A stretch of 64,000 nt of DNA from the NCBI GenBank assembly GCA_035578155.1, contig JAPWDM010000045.1, positions 363,001 to 427,000 of the forward strand, given 5' to 3'. A model generated the notes under the pieces. It saw only the letters and a list, made by a program, of their open reading frames with translations, made no database searches and was not told where the DNA came from. Positions within the stretch are counted from its first letter, which is position 1; each line of letters starts with the position of its first letter. Origin of the DNA: Brachynemurus nebulosus (taxonomy: Eukaryota; Arthropoda; Insecta; Neuroptera; Myrmeleontidae). Positions 14,481 to 27,529 of this stretch are shown here, piece after piece. The position numbers and the translations under genes were made by a program.

Positions 14481-14690
14481 GCCACGATAACTTTCGAACA
14501 AAACGTTTAATGCTTATGAAATGTCGTATGGAGACTCAATTTTGATCTGGCTTGGCTAAGTTCTTTAGCTAGACACATCGGATGCCCAGAAGTAGGTTTT
14601 TCTGGCGTTTTTTGTCAAAAAACTAAGTTTTCTGTCAGAATTAAACAACTTTTTAAATTTTTTTTTATAAAATCGGAAAAATGAGCAAAA
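14280..14690 (-). repeat. (TA)n-bearing hairpin-ended repeat, copy 3
   Basis: Inverted copy of the family at 6310 and 10355. The terminal hairpin ATTTCCAAAACTGGAAAT is at 14286, then CAGCAGGTGTCATGACG, CCTAGAATAC, (TA)n at 14407-14477, and the GCCCAGAAGTAGG block at 14573. Similarity ends just 5' of TTAGCGAA at about 14284. Confidence 0.8.
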
Positions 14691-15822
14691 TCTAGGTATG
14701 ATAAGTGCTTAAATTATTATTTTACGTGAACTAATTCCAGAGAAAAGTTCAGAAATTTGTTAGAAATTGACTAAAAAATTTTTAAAGGGATATTTGTTGT
14801 CTTTTTTTATTATACGGACAAACTATCTCCATTTCAATTTTTAAAATGGTACATTTTCAAAAAGGAAGCTTTTTGAGTGATATGTAATGAAAAAATTTTT
14901 TTAAGCAAGGCAATCGGCGATATACATGTGTCTCACTTAATCATATGAAATCCTTATTTAGTTTTGTCTCAAGTGGTTTTTTTTTAAAAACCGCTGGATA
15001 CTATGGCAATACGTCATGACAATTTGAAATTAATAATGTCGGCCTTTCCACAATATATTTCATCAGAATTAGACGCAAGACATAAGGCGTAAATAATGTT
15101 CCAAAGTGTTTTCTAATTTAATTGATTTTATGTAGGTATCTTAAATATCAATAAAATTTGCTGAAAACATAACATTCATTTAAATTTCTTTTTTATTATT
15201 AAGTTAAAAAAGTATTCAACATTTTAATTTACATTTTTGATTGTGTAAGGCCACATTACGTATTTTGACATATAAATAACAGAAATATCCTAGGTAGTAT
15301 GATTTTCAATTATTTTAAAAAAATTTTATAAGATAAAATTTTTCAATAAAAATTTATAAAATAATATTACATTTAGATTGCATTCAAATATTTATGAATT
15401 ATGTTAATAAATTTAATATGTAAATAAATTATTTATAACAATTAAATTTAAAATATGAACTTTTCCAGAAATTTTAAAATTTGAATTTTTTGTTCGTTTA
15501 TACGGTTTAGATTTTATAATACCCATGTTTCTGTCAAAATTCGTATGGACTGATTCTCTGATTAACAGTTTTGAATTTGAATCGCTTTACAAAAATTTAA
15601 AGTGGAAACTTAAATTAAATTGAAAAACTGGGACTGATTGTAATTGAAAAATAACTGTTTCACATGCTTCTTCTATTTTTCTACATTTTTTCATAGTGAC
15701 AATATCTTTGGTGAGAACGTTCTTCGTTTTCATAATTAACGACTCTCTATTTTTAGGGATAAAATCTTAACGAAAGTGGAAAAATTTATTTTCAAATATA
15801 AAGAAGAGAATATGATATATAA
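14691..15822. other. Intronic AT-rich DNA
   Basis: No gene or clear repeat seen. Confidence 0.4.
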
Positions 15823-16140
15823 ATGATCAAATTGTTTGTCAAATTTTACGTGTTTGTCAAATTATTTGATAGTAGTTAGTTAGTTAGTTTTATTGATTGA
15901 TTCGAGCTACAGCTCATACAATTTTTACATTTTGTTTTTAATTTATATTATATTACAATGCATTTATATATTTGCTGGTTGGTAGTGTACACAAATATAT
16001 ACAAATATTACAAGTATACAAGAAATTATAATAAAAATTATAAATATTATAACAAATCTTAACAAAAAAATTATAAGTATTATAACAAGTCAATACAAAT
16101 TTAAGCATTATATTATTGTAATAAATACGAATACTGCAAT

Positions 16141-16190
16141 ACACACACACACACTCATATACATACATACACACATACATACATACATAC

Positions 16191-16269
<79 letters not shown>

Positions 16270-16310
16270 TACATACATACCTACATATATACATATATAC
16301 ATATATACAT

Positions 16311-16389
<79 letters not shown>

Positions 16390-16414
16390 CATACATATAT
16401 ACATATGTATACAT

Positions 16415-16498
<84 letters not shown>
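16141..16498. repeat. Compound microsatellite (TACA/TA)
   Basis: (AC)n, (ACAT)n and three pure (TA)n tracts (about 16200-16260, 16324-16382, 16422-16496) expanded inside the 3' region of the LINE. Confidence 0.97.
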
Positions 16499-16513
<15 letters not shown>

Positions 16514-16628
16514 CTTAACTTATATGTTTTTATTTTGTTATTATTATTTTTAAATAATTATATTGTACACTATAATGTTGTCATATATGATACCATATGG
16601 GCCATTTCATATCTTTTTTCTTAGTAGA

Positions 16629-17024
16629 CTAACCTATAGTATTATATCTTATTTCTAAACATTTTGTTAAGAATTTATATGTTATATTTAATTCTTCCAA
16701 ATTATATATTTGTAATATATAAATGGATGGTTGTATATTATTAGATAGAAGACAAATATCACGAACCTCATCATATGCAACGCATTCTGCTATAATGTGC
16801 TGTATAGTTTCTTTCTGTCCACTATGGCATAAAATACACGTATCTTTAGTAAATATTTTAGTTTTAAATTTTTTGGTGTATATATTTATTAATTCATTAC
16901 TCGCTATTTTAAACTGACTTATTAATTTATATTTTTCCATATAATTAAGTGGAACTATAGTTAAATCTGTTTCATTTAATACTATCAATTCTCTGTATAT
17001 ATTATTAAACGTTGATAGTATATT
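16629..17024 (-). pseudogene. LINE reverse-transcriptase C-terminus
   Basis: About 131 codons are open on the minus strand and end in a stop at 16629. The diagnostic feature is the C-terminal CCHC-like finger of R1/Jockey/I-type LINE ORF2, CILCHSGQKETIQHIIAEC (C-x2-C-x8-H-x4-C). It is preceded by a Lys/Tyr-rich region typical of the segment after the thumb. There is no palm domain: the frame runs into a stop just beyond 17024, near the truncation point. Not functional. Confidence 0.85.
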
Positions 17025-17054
17025 TTATATTTGAAAGTAGCTACTTGATAGTAG

Positions 17055-18303
17055 CTTTGTTTGACCCGTTTGTCAAATAATGTACGTGTTTGATGAAAAT
17101 CTTGATTGATCAACTTGTTTGACGTGTTTGACTAACAAGTTTGAAGGTGAGCGACAGTGTTTGTTGTGTTTGTCAAACAAGCTCTATTATATCATTTAGC
17201 TTTAAATTGCCCTGAAATGAATAGCAAATTTGACAAAATTTTTGCGAATTTCTGTACGAGCAATCTTTTTTCTGTAATTTTCATTATTTATTCTATGTTT
17301 GGCCAAGTTGTTTCTAATAAAATTATTTTTTGGAGACCACTAGTGTGACATTACGGGCAAGTTTGTAAAATTTGTTAGAGCTTTGATTTGATCGTTTAAG
17401 CCATTGTTTGATGAAAACGTGAAGTTTGACAAACAAATTTGATCGTTTACAAGGTGCTAACTCAGCTTCAATGAAAATAGATTCAAATTTTATGTAATTT
17501 CATTTTTTTTCTTTTTTTTTATACTTACCTGCGTATAATGTACTTTGAAAATTTGTTATCTTTCTGAACTCTGTGAGTAAAAAATTTCTTTCTCACTTAC
17601 CTACACTGAAATATTACACATTTCATAAATTCATATTTTCAGAATTTATTCTTTTCACAGAAAATTCTAATTTATTAAAAAAACCAAATAATTAATAACA
17701 ATAAATTTTAAAATTAAAAAAAGAAAACCTTTATTTATATTTGAATTTTTATAAACACATGTATTAAATATTTTATATCCATTTTAACTAAATTATCAAA
17801 TTTTCCACACACATTGTTAATTATTTAACACGGCTGTAACTCCGTTGTCCCGGTGTCCTGAGAGATTTTCTTGGGACGTTGCCCGCCTATTTTTCCCAGT
17901 TTTTCAAACTACTAATTTCTTATTTTCATCTTATATTCGTAAGTACACAATTTTTCGTTTTAGATAACGAATAGCACAAAACAATTCACTAAGTATGATA
18001 TTGAAAGATCTACTAGTTTGGTTTTTTTCTGGAAGTCACAAAGAACTTTTTCATGAGTGTAAAACAGTTTTTGGGACTGGTGGTATCATCAAAATAAGGT
18101 TGAGATTGATATTTCATAACTGAGTTCCATGTCAAAATGTTAAAACGTATGCAAAAAACATATTCACGGCAAGTCAAAATATTTTACACCTAAAAATATT
18201 TTAAAAAAATTAATTATACCTATATTAAATTTTCTTAGTTTTTTTGATTTTATCTTAGTATAGCAATAAAAATAACCACAACATTTACTTTTCTTAACTT
18301 GTT
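17055..18303. other. Intronic DNA, TTTGTCAAAC-rich then AT-rich
   Basis: 17055-17440 carries TTTGTCAAA words belonging to the interrupted inverted-repeat element. 17460-18303 shows no gene; GTCCCGGTGTCC-type words near 17845 resemble those at 12930 and 13507. Confidence 0.4.
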
Positions 18304-20032
<1,729 letters not shown>

Positions 20033-20514
20033 ATCATATATTACCTCCATAAATAAATTATTATTGTAATATTAAGTATTTTGTTTATGTTCATGATTTG
20101 TGTCAAACAATTAAACAATCAAAACTGCCGGAATGCATTCAAATTTAAATACAGAACTGTAGTTAAGTGCCGCTCAGAGCGCCCCTATGCACAAGTAACA
20201 AGTACCAACATTACATTATTAAATGTTCATGTTTTAATATGTACATTTTTCCTTGAAAATTAAATTGTCTAATAAGAACTACAATTTCATAAGAAATTTT
20301 ATAAAATCTTAAAAAATATATACTTTTTAGAAGAGGGGGCAATTAAATTTGAAAAAAATTAACATTTTAAACAAAGAAACCATTATAATAGGTAATCTAT
20401 ACATATAATACAACTATAAGAAGACCGTTTCTGTACATGGAATTCTTTTTGAAAATTTTGCTGGTACTGTAAATAGTTATCAATGTAGATATCAAAACAG
20501 CGATTATTAAAATT
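20033..20514. other. Intronic AT-rich DNA
   Basis: No gene or structured repeat seen. Confidence 0.4.
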
Positions 20515-21105
20515 TTTGTCTTGTCGTCTGTCTGTCTGTTTGTGTGTGGTGTGTGTGTCTGTTCACGCATCACGTAAAAATTACTGGACGGATTTTAATA
20601 AAATTTGGTGTGCTGATGACTTATTACCTGGATCAACATATAAGATACTTTTTACTCCGGGAAAATGTCTAATTTCCACAGGAAAATGGAAAAACCATAT
20701 TAAGCATATGCACACATTACGCAATAACTAGTGAACGGATTTTGATGCAATTTAGTGTGGTGATAACTTATTATCTGAGTTAACATCTAAGATACTTTTT
20801 ATTCCGGGAAAGTGTCATTTCCACGGGAAAATAGAAAAACCATTTTGAAGATGTGCACATATTACGCAAAAACTATTGAACGGATTTTTATGAAATTTGT
20901 GTGGTGATAAATTATTACCTGCGTCAACATTTAGGATACTTTTTATTACAGGAAAATGTTTCCTTCCCTCGGGAAAATACAAAAATCATTTTGAGCATGT
21001 GAATGCATTACGCAAAACTATTGTTCTCTACAAATGCTTTATAATTATTATACTTGTATACTTCTCATTTATTTTATGCACGAACGACGTCGCGGGTACA
21101 GCTAG
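20515..21105 (+). mobile_element. Helitron-like fragment with three tandem units
   Basis: Three units of about 145 bp (centred on ACTGGACGGATTTT at 20582, GTGAACGGATTTT at 20731 and ATTGAACGGATTTT at 20874) each continue into GGTGATAA..TTATTACCTG and TTTTTATTCCGGGAAA. The block ends GAACGACGTCGCGGGTACAG, CTAG (21102-21105), then T. CTAG|T with an upstream GC-rich segment is the expected Helitron 3' end, and this ending is common in insect Helitrons. The 5' TC end is not certain, and no Rep/Helicase is present. Confidence 0.6.
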
Positions 21106-21973
21106 TATTTAACAAAGGAATTCCTTACACATAATTATAGTACGTATAAATATGTTAACCATGTCACAAGCGAAAAATTCAAAAATCAGAAATTTTGTTG
21201 AATTTCTTCTTGGATAATAATGAAGTAGAACACATTTTTCACGTAATAAGTATCAGAATTCTGATTTAATTAATTTTTTTATTTGCCATAAATTAAATAA
21301 AAAATAACTTTACAAATTTCGTCTTAAAAAATAAAAATTTTTTCCATTTTCTAGCATTTCTACTAATAAATAATTTGAATCATTAGTTTTGAAGGACGTT
21401 TTTAACATCGAAATATTCCATAATACAAAATTTCATATAACTAGTGAGAACTATTTCTATTTTGAATTACTTTCGAATTTTCGAAATTTTGGTTGCCTAT
21501 ATTTCCGAGAAATTCACTTTGGGATGAAATTTGTTATAATAATAGGATACCTTTAGGATTTGAATATAATAAAACAGTAAAATGTTAGAAGTCCAAAAAT
21601 CTTGGATGAGTTCTCCAGCCAGACAGGTCCAGTTCCGAAAATCTCAAAAAAATTAGTTTTTTGAAAAAATTTGCCAAAATTTAAAAGTTTTCCCAATTTT
21701 TTGTTTACATTGTTGTAAAGAACGAAGAAAATCACAGAAGATACATTTTGAACCATTATTCTAGGTAAGCGGGTTTTCGAGAAAAAGTAACTTGTATGAT
21801 CGGAAATTCGCTATGTTATGCAGGTGCTGCGACAGAGGTATTTTTTTACTTCAGTTAAATGCCCTGTTATAGGTACCGTACCAGTAAGTTAGTTTTAAGC
21901 AAGTAGGAAAAGAGCTTATTCAGAAGAAAAATCCAATTTTTGTTTTTTAATCATTAATATTTAACTGTTTCAG
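21106..21973. other. 3' part of the gene-1 intron
   Basis: 21805-21850 is an inverted copy of the repeat end at 8546-8588 (GAAATTCGCTATGTTATGCA). The polypyrimidine tract and CTGTTTCAG at 21965-21973 form the splice acceptor. Confidence 0.6.
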
Positions 21974-23335
21974 ATGGAAACCGAAGAAGACTACGAACTT
22001 CGAGAAAGTTCAGATATCTTTTGTATTTTAGCTTTAAAAAAAGTAGGAGATATTGAACCTCAAAAAATAAGCGAACAAAATGCCCAGTCAAATTCAAATA
22101 TCCTCTTAGGGGAAATCCCCAAATATCCTCCAGAGGAGAAAAATCGAGATTTCGCAGTTCAAGTAGATAGTCTACCAATAAATCGTAAAGCAGCACCAAA
22201 AGTAGTAGATGTTTCGATACAAACAGACTTAAGTATGAATTTGAACACTCCAAAAGTACATGAGGCAATACAGTTTCCTAGTCAACCATTAAACCTGTCA
22301 GAGCCCGAAATAAAAGAAATTGACATAGGCATTCAAGTTGACAGTGAATTTGATATGAGTTCACAAGAATTGGGTTTGAATAGTTTAGATGTTTACGTTG
22401 GAAGTGAAAATGCAAACACATCTCTAAAAAACACATCGTCCGTCCTTAAATCTCAAAATTCTACACACTCATCATTTAATCACGAAAATATTGACTCAGA
22501 TGGTGAGAGCATAATTAATGATTCCGATACCGAATCCGGTAATCAGCGTGTCAGTATTGTCAGTAAAACATTCAGATGCCCGCTTAAAACTAATTCACCA
22601 TCAAGACAAAAAGAAGTCCTGTGTACGCCTACAAAAATAAGTTTAAATGAGACACCTGAAAATCTGTTCGAAATAGAAGGAGAAAATGTAGTGTCGATAG
22701 CCACAAATTTAAACGACCTAGGTGCAACTACAAGTTCAACTGATCAATCTACGACTTGGAACTTACCGAAACTTGACACTCTAAATATTAGCAATAGATC
22801 TATCAACGAATCATCACAAAATAAACCCAAAATGAGCAATGATAATATTGCGGAGACTTCTAATCTGTCAGAACCTTCAATACTTTGTGTTGAAGAGGCC
22901 AATCCTGATGTAATAATTATTTCGTCCGATAGTGAATCAGATGTAATATGTTGTGCTACTAAAAATAATATTGGATCTGAAAAGGTTGTACATAACAGAA
23001 TCAAAAATCCCACTAAGAGAAAACCAAGTAACCAGTTATCACTAGCCTCCAAAAAAATATCTAACCATGTACCTGTTGCAAATAAAGATGATCAAAAACC
23101 CACTACAAGTAAAAATTCCCCCAAAAAGGATTCAAATGAGGGAAAAGAAATGCATGCAATAAAAATAAGATGTTTCAATTGTCGGAAACATATGGATTAC
23201 ATGTTTCTGAAATATAGAGGCAAATCAAAGCATATTGTAATTTGTGAATTTTGTGGAGAAAGACATTTCGTAAGATATAACGACGATAATATAATATGTT
23301 CGATGCAACGTGAAGATCAAGTTTCAAAAAAATAA
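21974..23335 (+). CDS. LC8-motif/SIM protein, last exon (residues 161-613)
   Basis: This exon contributes 453 residues, entered in phase 0 from the acceptor at 21973. Three motifs fit the LC8/DYNLL consensus: AVQVD (residues 221-225), SIQTD (241-245) and GIQVD (279-283). The last has the same core as the known LC8 ligand in neuronal nitric oxide synthase. PDVIIISSDSESD (about 471-483) is a classic SUMO-interaction motif, a hydrophobic core followed by an acidic serine tract. A Lys/Arg stretch (about 505-521) could be a nuclear signal. The C-terminus has RCFNCRKH and CEFCGERH (CxxC at 560-563 and 584-587), a probable zinc-binding treble-clef or ribbon. From the family motifs I infer a largely disordered nuclear scaffold that binds dimeric LC8 and SUMO. 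I cannot name an orthologue. The frame is intact and the composition is gene-like. Confidence 0.8.
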   Translation: METEEDYELRESSDIFCILALKKVGDIEPQKISEQNAQSNSNILLGEIPKYPPEEKNRDFAVQVDSLPINRKAAPKVVDVSIQTDLSMNLNTPKVHEAIQFPSQPLNLSEPEIKEIDIGIQVDSEFDMSSQELGLNSLDVYVGSENANTSLKNTSSVLKSQNSTHSSFNHENIDSDGESIINDSDTESGNQRVSIVSKTFRCPLKTNSPSRQKEVLCTPTKISLNETPENLFEIEGENVVSIATNLNDLGATTSSTDQSTTWNLPKLDTLNISNRSINESSQNKPKMSNDNIAETSNLSEPSILCVEEANPDVIIISSDSESDVICCATKNNIGSEKVVHNRIKNPTKRKPSNQLSLASKKISNHVPVANKDDQKPTTSKNSPKKDSNEGKEMHAIKIRCFNCRKHMDYMFLKYRGKSKHIVICEFCGERHFVRYNDDNIICSMQREDQVSKK

Positions 23336-23465
23336 ACTTTTGGCATTATTTTCAAAAATAACTTCTTTTTTTAAAACATTTTTTTTTTTAATATATGATC
23401 GTTTTATGATAATATTTGTGTTAATACTGTGATTGATTATTTATTACTATTATATGAATGTTGAG

Positions 23466-23471
23466 AATAAA
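23466..23471 (+). terminator. Poly(A) signal AATAAA, gene 1
   Basis: AATAAA 131 bp after the stop codon, followed by a T-rich and TTGT-containing stretch suited to cleavage/polyadenylation. Confidence 0.6.
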
Positions 23472-23798
23472 TTTTTTATTTTGTCTTACACCAGGTTTTT
23501 TTGTTAGTTATCCTTCAATATATAGTATACTTGAAAATCATCTTAAATTTCACCTACATCATCAAACAACTGAGCCGGAATTAACCACGTCTAGTTTGTC
23601 ATTTTTATATTATCATAACTTAAGGTTTTACGTCTAGATTCGCTTCATTTAATAATAATATTTATTAGAATTGACCAAGCGTCTACAAACGTCAAAAATT
23701 TACAAACATTCACTTATTTCGTAAGGTGCCAGATTAATTAAATAATTTTTTGATGTCGTCGAGGAAATAGTATAGAAAACAGTAACCGCAAGCGTAAC

Positions 23799-24493
23799 AA
23801 TGAGTGCTTTCGTTGGCCTCATCACTTATTTCTAAAGGAGTCTCCACATTCTCGCCGAGGTTGGACGAAACGAGAATGTAGAGGGTCATTTCGTTGTCTC
23901 GCGGTTGGTGTTTTAATGCTATTTATATGGCTGAGCCAACCTCAGCGAGAATGTGGAGACTCCTTTAATGATGTAGGCACATGCGCACACTAATTAAAAA
24001 CTGCGCGAGAATTGGCGGGAACACAGAACAAATAGAACGAATATAACTGTCTCTTTTTTGCAATCACTTATGTGCAAGTATGTGCATTTTACAGAACTAT
24101 GTTGTCATTGACTTACAAGCTACCAATGGGTGTGTTTCAATTGTTGTCATATTGTTGGTGTGCTTGGTGTTGTGTTACCGTGTATACGTACATCTGCGTA
24201 GCGCATACATATTATATATTTTTTTTAACATATGCGTATACAAGACTCGCATACACATAACCATTTAGCGCACTACCACACACAACCCGCGTGCACATAT
24301 ATAACGTAGTGGTGGGATATCTTTTATCCTTTAGCGTTACACTGATTTCAGTAGTATAGAAATATTACCGCTCGTTCTGTGTTATTCTGTGGGCGGGAAT
24401 TAGTAATGTCAATTCCCGCGCAATTTTTAATTAGTATGCGCATGTGCCTACATCATTTAGAAGTAACTGATGAGGCCAATGAAGGCACTCATT
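23799..24493. mobile_element. Long inverted-repeat element, left arm interrupted
   Basis: The left arm (AATGAGTGCTTTCGTTGGCC, CTCATCACTTATTTCTAA, then after an insertion ATGATGTAGGCACATGCGCA and AACTGCGCGAGAATTGGCGG) matches the reverse complement of 24360-24493. Both arms continue to the GAACGA..AATA words near 24040 and 24372. The 24060-24360 core holds TACA/GTAT-rich sequence. Arms are about 130 bp. Class unknown. Confidence 0.75.
23836..23964. mobile_element. MITE C1, nested, TWA target site
   Basis: The inverted termini AGGAGTCTCCACATTCTCGC are near-perfect. The flanks are TAA (23833-23835) and TTA (23965-23967). It sits inside the left arm of the surrounding inverted-repeat element; the matching position in the right arm reads TTCTAAATGATG, an empty site. 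The family also occurs at 26151-26244 and, diverged, near 24967-25130. TTA/TAA target preference suggests PIF/Harbinger. Confidence 0.85.
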
Positions 24494-24494
24494 A

Positions 24495-24702
24495 AGGTCT
24501 ATTCATATCTACAGACACGTATCTTGGCAGACACGATAAATATTATTTAATGCTTTTCTTATGAACACATTCATACATACAGACAATCCCTGTCTGTGCG
24601 GTATATATGAATACACCCATAAGAAAAGCATTAAACAATATTTGTCGTGCCTGCCACGATACGTGTCTGTAACGTTCAATGTCTGTAGATATGAATGGAG
24701 CT
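24495..24702. mobile_element. MITE D, TTA target duplication
   Basis: AGGTCTATTCATATCTACAG at the left and the reverse complement of the right end, AGCTCCATTCATATCTACAG, form long inverted arms that include TTTAATGCTTTTCTTATG. TTA at 24492-24494 and 24703-24705 is the target duplication. It abuts the preceding inverted-repeat element without spacer. PIF/Harbinger-like, 208 bp. Confidence 0.85.
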
Positions 24703-26147
24703 TTATCCTTCATACCTACTTTAGTTTCCCGAATGCGCGATATGTGCTAAAAGCAAGCTACATAACCAGAAATTTATGTCATAAAAGTGAAGTAACACAG
24801 AAGTTTATATAAATGCGCGCCCCGAGAATTCAACTTCATTAGGCGAACAAAAATTCGTCTATTTAGAATAGAAATTTTGTATTTATTCAGCACGTCCACT
24901 TATTGAGACTTAATTTTTATCATATTGGCGCTGTTGGCTTTATAAAGCTATTTTTAGCGTTTTAAGCAGCATCCACATTCTCGTGAAGTTGACCGAAGTA
25001 CGAGAATGTAGACGGTCGCTTCATTGTTCCTCTCTGTTGGTGTTATAATACTATTCATATGCCTCGGCCAACCTCAGCGAGGAACTTCGACGAGGAACCT
25101 CGTCCTACTTCGGCGACAATGTTGTTGGTCAATTATATTTAACGCAAGGAAATGCTTATGTATTCGATATGAAAAAAAAAATATTGAAAATACTTAATTA
25201 ACTATTATCAATAAGACGTCGTTTTTAAACTTCACTAATAGATGCCAAGTGCTAGGTTACTGTAAGCGCTTTCTTTCATGACTGTGTCCATTGATAATCA
25301 CTGTACACAAATCTACGTGTTTATACACGATTAAAAATCCACTAGATGCCTAAGATAAATGTACAGTTTATTCTTATTCGTATACGACCAAGCATGATTA
25401 AAGTAGGAATGTCATTCGAGCAGAGGGAATAAGTATGTCAATTCCATGTCCCTGCCACTCTGTATATAGTCCATTATAAAAAAATGGACCGTATTCTGAC
25501 CCGCTGTAACTAATATACCAGATGGCGTTGATGTACAGGGAGTTAAAATTAGAGTCGGGACATGAGTTTCGATAGTTCGCTATTTTTCATCAGATTCATC
25601 TAAAATAAATTGGAAATAAATTAAATATTTAAAAAAATACTTCAACTCAACCTAGAAAGATTAATTAAATTAAAAAATTTTAATTTTCCGTTAACACATA
25701 ACTTGGTAACGATACTTTTGTACTCAATCATATGATAATTAATTTTTACATCCATTTGATGAAAAATGCTCACATGTCCCAACTCTAATTAGTATACTCC
25801 CCTACCATCAGTGCCACCTAGCAAACTGTGACAGTCATTGGCCCGTCCTTGAAAACAAGTGGCAGGGACATGGTCAATTCGGAAGATTCCACTTGAAAAC
25901 CAAAGGAACGGGAGCGAGTGAAAATGGGATTTAAGGTAATGTAACTCCATTTCGAAATCCGGGAGTAAAAACCAGGAACGAGATTAAAACCAATAAAACG
26001 GCGGAGATTTTTTTTACAATTTTTCTCGGGACAAAGCAGGTAGAAATGGTAAATTAATTTTGAGAGTGGGTAAGAGTGGGAAAAAATACTCCTGGCGACA
26101 TCTGTACTCTAGAGTCGAACAAAATTTTCTAGCGAACACCAGCTTTG
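24703..26147. other. Intergenic DNA with decayed MITEs
   Basis: 24967-25130 is a diverged relative of MITE C1 (CATCCACATTCTCG, CGAGAATGTAGACGGTCG, CGGCCAACCTCAGCGA). An inverted pair, CATGTCCCTGCCACT at about 25440 and its complement near 25862, bounds another old element. No gene seen. Confidence 0.5.
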
Positions 26148-26150
26148 TTA

Positions 26151-26244
26151 AGGAGTCTCCACATTCTCGCCGAGGTTGGACGAAACGAGAATGTAGAGGG
26201 TCATTTGAACCTCGTCCAACCTTGGCGAGAATGTGGAGACTCCT
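26151..26244. mobile_element. MITE C2, TTA target duplication
   Basis: The same termini as the nested copy at 23836 (AGGAGTCTCCACATTCTCGC), flanked by TTA at 26148-26150 and 26245-26247. At 94 bp it is a shortened, almost pure hairpin. Confidence 0.88.
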
Positions 26245-26421
26245 TTAGCTTAACGTTAGCTAACAGAGCTTGCATAGTCACAAACCAAAAGCCTCTGATT
26301 TAAAAAATTAATGCACGTTAAATATTTTTTCATGGTTTCCTCTGGTTTTTCACGGTATAAATATTTAACTTCTGAAGTACAGCCACAGTTAAAAATTATA
26401 GAATAAAAACAATCAGTCACT

Positions 26422-26648
26422 ATTGGCGACGCAAAGATTACGCGAGCGCCCTTGGTTTTTTAAATTAGAAGCTGTATCAAGTAAAAATTTTTGTATACGT
26501 TTAATTGTCGATAGAAAAAATGTACTATACAAACTGTGCCGATTACCAGATTTTATATCTCCATTTAAACGTACACGTATATTTTTACTTGACACTAGTT
26601 CTAATATTTACTACCAGAGGCGCGAATGAGAATCTTTACGTCGCCAAT
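26422..26648. mobile_element. MITE E1 (ATTGGCGACG inverted ends)
   Basis: ATTGGCGACGCAAAGATTAC at the left and the complement of ATCTTTACGTCGCCAAT at the right are the ends of about 90-bp inverted arms. A second copy lies at 33180-33374 in the MADF gene intron. The target duplication is unclear. Confidence 0.75.
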
Positions 26649-27521
26649 GTTAGAAATTGTTGTTTTAATAATATCTTATGCATGTTAATTTTTCGAATCC
26701 GAGCCCCCTGGCTTGTAACGGTGTAAGCTCCGTTACGTAACGTTAGGCTAACAAAATTTTCTGGCGAACACCGCAATTGTAATGAGAAACGTAAAACTTG
26801 AATACGGAACCTAGTGGTCAAAAAAATAACTATTGGAAGTAGGCAAGGTTTGTTTATTAGATTTGAATAATACAAGAACAATAGACAAAATTTATCTAGT
26901 TTAGTTTACACAATACAATATTCAATGTCAATCAATAACCATGTCATATTTTTTTAAATTGTATTCAAGTGGTCAAACTAGTATGTCTACCAAACTGTGC
27001 TCGCTGTAACCAGCGAGTGACGTAATACAGCACCCATACAACCAAAACACACGATGCATGGACACGAATATACGAATGTGTAGTATGATATGCTAATGAT
27101 CATGTATGTAGTTTGCATACATATACTATATACTATGATGGCCACCGTATGTCAGAACCAATAACAATTAAAAATAAATTTATTTATTTTAAGAAAGATA
27201 TCCTTTTATTTTGAGAAATTTTTTATTAAATAGAATTTTTACACTTAAATACGACACACTTCATATTTCTTTCTGTTTAAATTTCACGACTTGATTTAAA
27301 AACATGATATTTATTACGACGTGAGCACCACGACGGACAGTAACAGGCTAAATCAGTAGTGACGTAAATTGCTACTTATTGCAACTTTCGGATTACACTT
27401 TTTTATACGTAGGCTTGATCTGTCTCATCTGTGATTGCATTCTAATTTTTTCATAATAATTTACTGTTTTTAAGTAAAAATGGTAGCAATTCAAAATTGC
27501 TACCATTGCTGCCATGTTTAG
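26649..27521. other. AT-rich intergenic DNA
   Basis: No gene. TAGCCTAACGTTACG-type words near 26735 echo 26250. A short palindrome GGTAGCAATT-CAA-AATTGCTACC lies at about 27482-27505. Confidence 0.4.
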
Positions 27522-27529
27522 TTTTTAGA

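Larger units (their letters stand above)
15876..17044 (-). mobile_element. 5'-truncated non-LTR retrotransposon (LINE)
   Basis: In minus orientation the order is: the C-terminal end of a reverse-transcriptase ORF, a 3' untranslated region with an A-run (plus-strand T-run at 16496-16513) and long TA/TACA microsatellites, then GAGCTGTAGCTCGAATCAAT, AATAAA and a tail of CTAA repeats ending at 15876. TTGATAGTAG lies at 15866-15875 and 17045-17054, a 10-bp target duplication that fixes both ends and shows 5' truncation. A (CTAA)n-type tail is common in R1/I/Jockey-like insect LINEs. Confidence 0.8.
15823..17440. mobile_element. Inverted-repeat element interrupted by a LINE
   Basis: Left GATCAAATTGTTTGTCAAA (15823 on) and the reverse complement of right 17385-17440, GATCAAATTTGTTTGTCAAA, form diverged inverted ends. 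Several GTTTGTCAAA-type words lie between. The middle is replaced by the LINE insertion at 15876-17044. Confidence 0.5.

Noticed and set aside
21954..22268. Minus-strand 104-codon frame (and another at 22744-23052)
   Set aside because: Antisense shadows of the intact plus-strand exon of the LC8-motif gene.
24803..24845. Promoter-like TATATAAAT with TTCATTAGG about 30 bp downstream
   Set aside because: No start codon or open frame follows within several hundred bases; it could be a promoter relic but is unsupported.
26413..26881. Overlapping 60-80 codon frames on both strands
   Set aside because: They lie in the inverted arms of MITE E1, and similarity between strands reflects the inverted repeat.
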